Source: Sphingorhabdus lacus (GTDB lineage Bacteria > Pseudomonadota > Alphaproteobacteria > Sphingomonadales > Sphingomonadaceae). Taken from it: a stretch of 64,000 nucleotides of DNA. Below are positions 58,194-64,000 of this stretch, piece after piece. The DNA is taken from NCBI RefSeq assembly GCF_009768975.1, contig NZ_CP035733.1:992001-1056000 (forward strand). The letters are read 5' to 3'. The notes beneath the pieces were generated by a model. It had not been told where the DNA came from and did no database searches. It was given only the letters and a program-made list of their open reading frames with translations. The first letter of the stretch is position 1. Each line of letters opens with the position of its first letter. The position numbers and the translations under genes are program-made.

Positions 58194-58904
58194 TCAGTCA
58201 ATAGCGGAGATGTCAGTATCACGGCCCCGCGCGTCCGAAGCATTGCTTGCGGAATCGAGGGGCGCCTTACTGCATCCTTTGAAATTTAGCCAGCGTCCAA
58301 GATGATGCATCACCCTGTCCGCTGCTTTTTGATCGATCAAGGCAACATGCACAGCATTCTGCCGTCCAAGCGCCGCCGACAACGCATCCCGGTCCACCGG
58401 AAGCTTTACGCCGCCCTTGCCGGAACCTTCGGCATCTTCGCCCACACGCCAGGCTTGGTCACGCTTGCCGCTGCCGTCGGCGCTTGCGTCCGATGCGTGG
58501 AGCAAAAGCCGGACCTGGCCGCTGCGGGATGCTGTATCGATTTTCTCGGCACCCAAGATAAGGTGCCCTGCCCTTGCTTCCAAGCCCAGCCGGTCAAGAA
58601 AAGCCTTTTCTAGCCCGCGGTCAATGCGTCCGGCAAGGTCATCGATGATCTCGATTTTGTCCGTTTTGAAAGCACGGCGCAGCAATCCGGCCAATTTGCC
58701 CTTGGCCTGAGCCTTGGACAATTCGGCGTGGTCGACACCGATCCAAGCGCCACGACCGGGGGCCTTGGCGAAGAGATCTGGTGCCACACTGCCGTCTGGA
58801 CCGAGCGCGAGCCGGATGAGCGCGGCGCGTTCGCCATGCTCACCCGATAATATGCACTTCCTTATTGGGGAGTGTCGGTCCTCATTGGGAGTTTTCCGCT
58901 GCAA
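58194..58904 (-). CDS. YlxR/DUF448 RNA-binding protein with L7Ae-like domain
   Basis: A protein of about 236 residues. The N-terminal YlxR domain contains RKCILSGEH, RLALGPDGSVAPD and PGRGAWIGVD. The C-terminal part (HLILGAEKIDTASRSGQVRL; NAVHVALIDQKAADRVMHHL) resembles L7Ae-like RNA binding. The best start is TTG at 58904, because a perfect AGGAGG lies 6 bases upstream; no ATG or GTG fits, and the ATG overlapping the nusA stop runs into a stop after seven codons. It therefore overlaps the end of nusA by 23 bases. It is the standard alphaproteobacterial neighbour of nusA and infB; YlxR modulates RNase P or transcription in other bacteria. Confidence 0.9.
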   Translation of the reverse strand: MQRKTPNEDRHSPIRKCILSGEHGERAALIRLALGPDGSVAPDLFAKAPGRGAWIGVDHAELSKAQAKGKLAGLLRRAFKTDKIEIIDDLAGRIDRGLEKAFLDRLGLEARAGHLILGAEKIDTASRSGQVRLLLHASDASADGSGKRDQAWRVGEDAEGSGKGGVKLPVDRDALSAALGRQNAVHVALIDQKAADRVMHHLGRWLNFKGCSKAPLDSASNASDARGRDTDISAID

Positions 58905-60492
58905 CGGCGTCCTCCTCTTCAAACCAATGTGCGCGCGCGGCCATGATGATTTCATTGCCTTGCTCTTCCGACAATCCGAAGGTTGCCAGAATTCCGGCCT
59001 TGTCTTCGGTGCGGTTGCGGCGCGTTTCACGATCGCTCCGTTCGTTCCGGCGCGGTTCGCGGGCCTTCTGGATCAGTTCGTCCGTGGCAAGATCCGCCAG
59101 ATCGTCGAGTGTCTTGATGCCCGCCTTGCCCAACACAACAAGCATGGCTTCGGTCAGGATCGGCAGTTCGGCAAGCGCATCGTCAACGCCCAGTTCGCGG
59201 CGCTCGGTGCGGTTGGCTTCTTCACGACGCTCAAGAGCTTCTTGTGCGCGGCTCTGCAATTCGGCGGCGAGGTCTTCATCAAAGCCTTCGATCGCGGCGA
59301 TTTCCGACGGATCGACATAAGCGACTTCTTCCAGTTCGCTGAAGCCTTCGGCAACCAGCAACTGTGCAAGCGTTTCATCAACGTCGAGTTCCTGCTGGAA
59401 CATTTCCGAACGCTCTACAAATTCCTTCTGGCGCTTCTCGCTCGATTCCGCCTCGGTCATGATGTCGATACCGCGACCGGTCAATTGCGACGCCAGACGG
59501 ACATTCTGTCCGCGACGGCCAATGGCAAGGCTCAGCTGATCGTCAGGTACAACAACTTCGATGCGGCCTTCTTCTTCGTCGATGACAACGCGGCTAACCG
59601 TTGCGGGCTGCAGCGCGTTCACGATGAAGGTTGCGGTATCTTCCGACCAGGGGATGATGTCGATCTTTTCACCCTGCATTTCCTGAACAACAGCCTGCAC
59701 GCGGCTGCCCTTCATGCCGACGCAGGCGCCGACAGGGTCGATGCTGCTGTCATAGCTGATGACACCGATCTTTGCACGGCTGCCGGGGTCACGCGCAGCG
59801 GCCTTGATTTCGATCACGCCGTCGTAAATTTCGGGAACTTCCTGCGCGAACAGCTTCTTCATGAAGTCGGGATGTGCACGGCTCAGCAAAATTTGCGGAC
59901 CGCGATTTTCACGCTGCACCTTCATGATAAGGGCACGGACGCGGTCGCCATTGCGGACAACTTCGCGCGGAATTTGCTGGTCGCGGCGGATGACGCCTTC
60001 GGCACGGCCGAGGTCGACCACAACATGGCCAAATTCGACGGACTTCACGACACCGGTGATGATTTCACCCGCACGTTCCTTGAACTCTTCATATTGACGC
60101 TCGCGCTCGGCATCGCGGACTTTCTGGAAGATGACCTGCTTCGCCGACTGGGCATCAATGCGGCCCAGATCAACAGGAGGCAGCGGGTCGACGATAAAAT
60201 CACCAACGGCCGCACCCTTTTGCAGCTTTTCAGCCTGCTTCAGGTCCACCTGCTTGAAATAGTCTTCAACTTCTTCGACGACTTCCACAACGCGCCACAA
60301 GCGAAGATCACCGGTCTGGGTGTCCAGCTTTGCGCGGATGTCGTTCTCGGCACCATAACGTGCACGGGCAGCACGCTGGATCGCTTCTTCAAGCGCCTCG
60401 ACGACAATCGCCTTGTCGATCATCTTCTCACTGGCAACTGCATTCGCAATTGCGAGCAATTCAGCCTTGTTCGCGGCAATCGTATTAGCCAT
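58882..60492 (-). CDS. nusA: Transcription termination/antitermination factor NusA
   Basis: A 536-residue RNA polymerase-associated factor. The N-terminal polymerase-binding domain (KMIDKAIVVEALEEAIQRAAR), the S1 domain (AGEIITGVVKSVEFGHVVVDLG), two KH domains (VGACVGMKGSRVQAVVQEM; LAIGRRGQNVRLASQLTG) and C-terminal acidic repeats (LLVAEGFSELEEVAYV; LGKAGIKTLDDLADL) are all there. The frame is open to 60579, but the ATG at 60492 overlaps the rimP stop by 8 bases and begins MANTIAANK as expected. Confidence 0.97.
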   Translation of the reverse strand: MANTIAANKAELLAIANAVASEKMIDKAIVVEALEEAIQRAARARYGAENDIRAKLDTQTGDLRLWRVVEVVEEVEDYFKQVDLKQAEKLQKGAAVGDFIVDPLPPVDLGRIDAQSAKQVIFQKVRDAERERQYEEFKERAGEIITGVVKSVEFGHVVVDLGRAEGVIRRDQQIPREVVRNGDRVRALIMKVQRENRGPQILLSRAHPDFMKKLFAQEVPEIYDGVIEIKAAARDPGSRAKIGVISYDSSIDPVGACVGMKGSRVQAVVQEMQGEKIDIIPWSEDTATFIVNALQPATVSRVVIDEEEGRIEVVVPDDQLSLAIGRRGQNVRLASQLTGRGIDIMTEAESSEKRQKEFVERSEMFQQELDVDETLAQLLVAEGFSELEEVAYVDPSEIAAIEGFDEDLAAELQSRAQEALERREEANRTERRELGVDDALAELPILTEAMLVVLGKAGIKTLDDLADLATDELIQKAREPRRNERSDRETRRNRTEDKAGILATFGLSEEQGNEIIMAARAHWFEEEDAVAAENSQ

Positions 60493-61063
60493 TGTCTTCG
60501 TCTTCCTGTGCTTCGTCGTTAATGGGTTCCGCCTCGACTTCGTCGGCCCCATCACTGTTGATGGGGGCAGTCGACGCAATCAAGCGGTCTGTCAAGAGCA
60601 GCTTGGCATGGCCAAGTGCGGAATAAGGGAAAGTCAGGCGGCCCGCCTTACGGTCGTCCACCAAAATGGTCTCGCCTTCGACACCAGCCAGATCGCCGCG
60701 GATATTCTTGCGGCCATCCATAGGCTCGGCCAGCTCGATCTTGGCCTCATGCCCTGCCCAATCGGCAAAATCGGCGAGCCGCGTCAGCGGACGGTCAATA
60801 CCCGGCGAGCTAACTTCAAGGCGATAGGCCTCTTCAATCGGGTCAAGTTCGTCAAAACGGTCGGAAATGCGGTGCGACAAGGCCGCACAGTCATCGATAC
60901 CCAGTTGGCGCGTGTCAGGACGTTCGGCCATCACCTGCAATGTCGGCTCATCGCTGCCCTGTGCGCCGTTTTCAAACCACGCGACGCGCACCACATCAAA
61001 GCCAAGGGCTTTGGCTTCGGGCGCGATCAATGCGGCTAACTTGTCTAAATCGGGCAACGTCAT
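60485..61063 (-). CDS. rimP: Ribosome maturation factor RimP
   Basis: A 192-residue 30S assembly factor. It contains LGFDVVRVAWFENG, DDCAALSHRISDRFDELDPI, YRLEVSSPGIDRPLTR and the C-terminal SH3-like part (NIRGDLAGVEGETILVDD), then an acidic tail (EPINDEAQEDEDNG). The ATG at 61063 is chosen over the TTG at 61084. It heads the rimP-nusA-ylxR-infB operon, whose candidate promoter lies at 61151-61179. Confidence 0.95.
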   Translation of the reverse strand: MTLPDLDKLAALIAPEAKALGFDVVRVAWFENGAQGSDEPTLQVMAERPDTRQLGIDDCAALSHRISDRFDELDPIEEAYRLEVSSPGIDRPLTRLADFADWAGHEAKIELAEPMDGRKNIRGDLAGVEGETILVDDRKAGRLTFPYSALGHAKLLLTDRLIASTAPINSDGADEVEAEPINDEAQEDEDNG

Positions 61064-61150
61064 TCTTTCTGTTACAGCAAGCAAGGCTTTAGCGCGCCGG
61101 CCCCATCCGGCGCCAACCGTTCCAAAATCTCGCGATGTAAGGATGTGACC

Positions 61151-61179
61151 CGTATATATCTCGCATCGGGATTATGCAA
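61151..61179 (-). promoter_or_regulatory. Candidate promoter of the rimP-nusA-infB operon
   Basis: On the minus strand TTGCAT (61174-61179) and TATACG (61151-61156) are 17 bases apart, leaving a leader of about 80 bases before rimP. The match is moderate (three and four of six). The gap 61064-61244 is shared with the divergent sugar dehydrogenase gene. Confidence 0.35.
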
Positions 61180-61244
61180 GCCTCTTGCTATTGGAACATC
61201 GACAACCCAATTTGCGTTCATCCGAAGAGAAGGAGCATCCCCCA

Positions 61245-62384
61245 ATGAAGAAAATCCCCCTTTTACTGTGTACCTCGTTTCTTGCCGCCGCATGCCAGCC
61301 GTCGGTCAGCGATGCGGCCCCCACCAGCAGTGGCGACAAGCCTTTTGAAACGACCGTGGTTGCCGATTTCGACGAACCTTGGGCAATGACATTCATTCCC
61401 GGCACGCCCTATGCGCTGGTTACCGAGAAAAAGGGAAAGCTGAAGCTTTGGGAAAATGAAGGCGCTGTGGTCGACGTCGAAGGCGTCCCGACCGTTGCCT
61501 ATGGCGGTCAGGGCGGCCTGGGCGATGTCATTCTGCATCCCGACTTTGCCAATAATGGTTATGTCTATCTTAGCTATGCAGAGGCAGGCGAAGGCGGTTT
61601 TGGCGCGGCGGTTGCACGCGGCAAGCTGGACCTGAAAGCTGCGAAGCCGGCCTTGACCGATGTACAGGTTATCTGGCGGCAGGAACCCAAGGTGTCAGGC
61701 CAGGGCCATTATGGTCACCGCATGGCATTCGGCCCCGACGGCATGCTCTATATCAGCAGCGGCGAGCGACAGAAATTCCAGCCTGCGCAGGACCTCAACC
61801 AAAATCTGGGCAAGATCGTGCGATTGACCGACGGCGGAATGGTCCCGTCCGACAATCCCTTCTACGATCAGGGCCGCATCAAATCGCAAATCTGGTCCTA
61901 TGGACACCGCAATCCCTTGGGTATCGCGTTCGATGCACAAGGTCGTTTGTGGAACCAGGAAATGGGACCTGAGGGTGGAGACGAATTGAACCTTGTCAAA
62001 AAGGCGGCAAATTACGGCTATCCCAAGGTATCCAACGGCCGCAACTATGGTGCCGCAACCGACGACTTGCCTGATCATGCACCCGGGGACGGATTTGAAG
62101 CACCCAAGGTTTTCTGGAACCCGGCAATTTCGCCGGGCGGTCTGATGATCTATTCAGGCGATCTGTTCAAAGACTGGAAAGGCAGCGCTTTCATAGGCGG
62201 CCTAGGCGCAAAGGCGCTGGTCCGGGTCAAGCTGGATGGCGAAAGTGCCACCAAGGCCGACCAATGGGACATGGGCGCGCGTATACGCGAGGTCGAACAA
62301 GGTCCCGATGGTGCGATCTGGGTGCTGGAAGACCAGCGCGCAGGTTCCGAAGGGCGGCTGTTGAAGCTCACCCCCAAGAAATAA
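61245..62384 (+). CDS. PQQ-dependent aldose sugar dehydrogenase (Asd/YliI family), lipoprotein
   Basis: A 379-residue beta-propeller enzyme. The signal ends in LAAAC (lipobox), so it should be a periplasmic lipoprotein. Family blocks include EPWAMTFIPG, GGQGGLGDVILHPDF, YGHRMAFGPDGMLYISSGER, NPLGIAFDAQGRLWNQEMGPEGGDELN and WNPAISPGGLMIYSG, which contain the PQQ and calcium contacts known for soluble glucose/aldose dehydrogenases. The start at 61245 has AAGGAG upstream and a proper signal peptide; a longer frame from 61185 is not needed. It should oxidise aldoses to lactones; PQQ synthesis genes are not in the window. Confidence 0.92.
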   Translation: MKKIPLLLCTSFLAAACQPSVSDAAPTSSGDKPFETTVVADFDEPWAMTFIPGTPYALVTEKKGKLKLWENEGAVVDVEGVPTVAYGGQGGLGDVILHPDFANNGYVYLSYAEAGEGGFGAAVARGKLDLKAAKPALTDVQVIWRQEPKVSGQGHYGHRMAFGPDGMLYISSGERQKFQPAQDLNQNLGKIVRLTDGGMVPSDNPFYDQGRIKSQIWSYGHRNPLGIAFDAQGRLWNQEMGPEGGDELNLVKKAANYGYPKVSNGRNYGAATDDLPDHAPGDGFEAPKVFWNPAISPGGLMIYSGDLFKDWKGSAFIGGLGAKALVRVKLDGESATKADQWDMGARIREVEQGPDGAIWVLEDQRAGSEGRLLKLTPKK

Positions 62385-62393
62385 CAATAACCC

Positions 62394-62425
62394 GTGACGG
62401 CGGCGCTTTAACGCGCTGCCGTCAC
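62394..62425. terminator. Bidirectional terminator between sugar dehydrogenase and DUF1499 genes
   Basis: A 13-bp stem with one G-U position (62394-62406 with 62413-62425) and a 6-base loop lies between the convergent genes; the DUF1499 stop is in the loop. T-rich sequence follows on the minus strand and TGTT on the plus strand. Confidence 0.6.
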
Positions 62426-63280
62426 TGTTCCTGTCAAATCACCTAAAAATGAGCGGACGCGCTTTGCGTTCATGCCAAGGTCGCTGACCCCGACGCGGCT
62501 GACGGAGCGCATATCGACGACGCTGCCCTCACCCGTATCGGTCGGACGAACGCGAATGACGACATCGTCCTTGAACCGGAAAAAGGCACTTGTTTCGGTT
62601 GCTTCCAACCTTCCCTCTTCGGGCAGAGATACCGCGATATCCCAGCCGCGGTCTTTGGCAAGACGCTCGGCTTTTGCAACTACCGTGGGTACTGGCTCGT
62701 TAATCCGGACAGAGCGAATATCGCCATAGGATTTCTGGTGAACTGTCACCCAACGCTGCTGCGGTGTCAGGCCCTTCATTTCCGCATCATCGGCCCCGGG
62801 GACATTATCCAGATTATCCGCGCGCAATTGCAGCGTCTGGAAGGATGGCGGGTCTGCCAAGTCGGTCGAGATATCGTGGATGGCCGGCACTGTCAGCGCC
62901 GAGGCCAAAAAGGTGCCGACCCAGCCAACATAGATGAGAGCCGCCAGCATCCCGACCCAGCGGCGGGTGCGTGGCGGAGGCGAAATAGACTTACGTGCGC
63001 GCCATCCGAACAACAGGCCGAACAGGAGCGCACCGATGCCAAGGAAGAATGCCCAGGTGACGCCCTTTAGCCCGCTGGTATATTCCCAAAAACCCCAGCC
63101 CGTGCCAACGGCAGAGACAAGGCCCCACAAAAGTGCGCCGACACCGGCCACGAGAACAAGCGTTCCCTGAAAATCGAATTTCTTCTTTTCGGTTACCGGT
63201 GACGGGGCGGGTTGGGCTACCGTTACGGTCTCAACCGTTTCGGCTGGAATTTCCTGATCGTTCAAGGTCTGCTCCCTCAT
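62408..63280 (-). CDS. DUF1499 domain membrane protein
   Basis: A 290-residue protein. A cytoplasmic N-terminus (about 37 residues) precedes three membrane helices (TLVLVAGVGALLWGLVSAV; WAFFLGIGALLFGLLFGW; WVGMLAALIYVGWVGTFLAS), then a DUF1499 domain (HDISTDLADPPSF; YGDIRSVRINEPV; FFRFKDDVVIRVRPTDTG; VVDMRSVSRVGVSDLGMNAKRVRSFLGDL). The domain occurs in many proteobacterial membrane proteins and has no known role. The gene is transcribed alone toward the sugar dehydrogenase. Confidence 0.9.
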   Translation of the reverse strand: MREQTLNDQEIPAETVETVTVAQPAPSPVTEKKKFDFQGTLVLVAGVGALLWGLVSAVGTGWGFWEYTSGLKGVTWAFFLGIGALLFGLLFGWRARKSISPPPRTRRWVGMLAALIYVGWVGTFLASALTVPAIHDISTDLADPPSFQTLQLRADNLDNVPGADDAEMKGLTPQQRWVTVHQKSYGDIRSVRINEPVPTVVAKAERLAKDRGWDIAVSLPEEGRLEATETSAFFRFKDDVVIRVRPTDTGEGSVVDMRSVSRVGVSDLGMNAKRVRSFLGDLTGTVTAAR

Positions 63281-63403
63281 GATTTCGGTATAACATCAGG
63301 ATGCTAATCGAAGTTCCCGTCCAAGGCAATTTTGCTCTACTGATATAATGTAAAGACATGACAATCCGTTGGACAAAATGGGGTCTAGCTGACAGTAGGC
63401 GGC

Positions 63404-64000
63404 ATGTTTACCGACCCCGTTCTGCAGAAACGTGCGCAACGCTTCGTCCTGTTGACGGTGTTCATATATGCCGTGGGCTTCGGCATAATTACACCGGTTT
63501 TACCCGAACTGATCCAGGAATTGAGCGGCGCCAGCCTGTCGGAAGCAACCCGTTTGGGGGCATGGATTGGCGCGGCATATGCGATCTTCCAGTTTCTTCT
63601 TGGCCCCTTGATGGGCAATCTGGGTGACCGCTTCGGTCGTCGCCCCGTGTTTTTGTTTTCCCTGTTCGGCTTCGGTGTCGACTTCCTTCTGATGGGGTTG
63701 GCACCCTCGATCATCTGGCTGTTCATCGGCCGTTCCATTGCGGGCGGCCTGGGTGCGATTTTTGGTCCCGCGAACGCCGCCATGGCCGATATGTCCCGCG
63801 CGGAGGATCGGGCGGCGAGTTTCGGTAAAGTAGGCGCAGCCTTTGGATTGGGGTTCATTTTGGGACCGGCCTTGGGCGGGCTGCTTGCCGATTATGGAAC
63901 CCGCCTACCTTTCATTCTTGCCGCGGCGCTTGCCTTTGCCAACGGGATCTATGGCTATTTCGTCTTCCCCGAAACGATGCCCAAAGAACGGCAGAGGCCC
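63404..64000 (+). CDS. TetA-like MFS transporter (partial, 5' part)
   Basis: The first 199 codons of a major facilitator superfamily drug-efflux-like protein; the window ends inside the gene. Six helices are visible. The N-terminal FGIITPVLPELI, the loop 2-3 motif GNLGDRFGRRPVFLFS, and FIGRSIAGGLGAIFGPANAA followed by GAAFGLGFILGPALGG match the TCR/Tet subgroup (TetA, DHA1). Many chromosomal members are not tetracycline pumps, so the substrate is open. The ATG at 63404 follows a TATAAT at 63344-63349 without a clear -35. Confidence 0.88.
   Translation, partial: MFTDPVLQKRAQRFVLLTVFIYAVGFGIITPVLPELIQELSGASLSEATRLGAWIGAAYAIFQFLLGPLMGNLGDRFGRRPVFLFSLFGFGVDFLLMGLAPSIIWLFIGRSIAGGLGAIFGPANAAMADMSRAEDRAASFGKVGAAFGLGFILGPALGGLLADYGTRLPFILAAALAFANGIYGYFVFPETMPKERQRP

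Noticed and set aside
55218..58289. 1023-codon open frame on the plus strand opposite infB
   Set aside because: It is the antisense shadow of infB and rbfA. Its predicted protein is Arg/His/Phe-rich without any domain, whereas the minus strand encodes complete IF-2.
58714..60522. 602-codon open frame on the plus strand opposite nusA
   Set aside because: Antisense shadow of nusA with no recognisable protein features.
63344..63349. TATAAT as a promoter for the MFS gene
   Set aside because: The -10 is perfect, but no -35 resembling TTGACA lies 16-18 bases upstream, so it was not listed as a promoter.

Overview
This window looks like chromosomal DNA of a sphingomonad (Alphaproteobacteria, Sphingomonadales; Sphingopyxis or Sphingorhabdus-like). 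The reasons are the moderate-to-high G+C, the PrsK/PrsR/TPR/sugar-transferase exopolysaccharide cluster typical of exosortase-bearing sphingomonads, the order sdhC-sdhD-sdhA, a carotenoid oxygenase with a Tat signal, and a rimP-nusA-ylxR-infB-rbfA operon of alphaproteobacterial form. I see no integrase, transposase, CRISPR array, tRNA or rRNA. The window is gene-dense, with about 60 genes, and most of it is ordinary chromosome.

Layout. 1-7.5 kb: tail of a dicarboxylate symporter, aldo/keto reductase, NnrU, a peptide-transporter operon with two amidohydrolases (one lacking the HxH metal motif), nitroreductase, and an orphan YtrA-type GntR regulator. 7.5-15.5 kb: the surface polysaccharide block (sugar transferase, PrsK kinase, PrsR sigma-54 activator, TPR protein, and a divergent mannose-1-phosphate guanylyltransferase). 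15.5-23.8 kb: carotenoid oxygenase, DUF2141 protein, membrane LytTR regulator, a methyltransferase remnant, a DNA-binding-domain/alpha-beta-hydrolase fusion, an ScfR/RamB-type regulator, and isocitrate lyase transcribed divergently from it across an operator-like intergenic region. 23.8-33.9 kb: 3-hydroxybutyrate dehydrogenase, zinc peptidase, lactate-type flavin oxidase, CreD, LysE exporter, luciferase-like oxidoreductase, and sdhCDA without sdhB.

34-42.3 kb: a soluble chemoreceptor, SDR, a subclass B3 metallo-beta-lactamase translationally coupled to prmA, an ECF sigma/RskA-type anti-sigma pair followed by a FAS1 protein (the same arrangement of families as mycobacterial SigK/RskA/MPT70-83), phenylalanine hydroxylase, DUF2459, and a Crp/Fnr regulator. 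This part is visibly more A+T-rich than the rest. 42.5-49.3 kb: bamD-recN-ligA and an M28 peptidase. 49.6-61.1 kb: a long minus-strand gene-expression cluster, rimP-nusA-ylxR-infB-(48-aa membrane protein)-rbfA-(lipoprotein)-tdk-(secreted protein)-truB-rpsO-pnp. 61.2-64 kb: PQQ-type sugar dehydrogenase, DUF1499 membrane protein, and the start of a TetA-like MFS transporter.

Themes. Carbon flux through acetyl-CoA is represented by aceA with its likely fatty-acyl-responsive regulator, 3-hydroxybutyrate dehydrogenase and succinate dehydrogenase. Envelope biology is represented by the polysaccharide cluster, CreD, BamD, the FAS1 protein and the B3 lactamase. The observations most worth a second look are the sigma/anti-sigma/FAS1 locus, the regulator-hydrolase fusion, the beta-lactamase/prmA coupling, the unlisted 48-aa gene wedged between infB and rbfA, the missing sdhB, and the paired catalytic/non-catalytic amidohydrolases.
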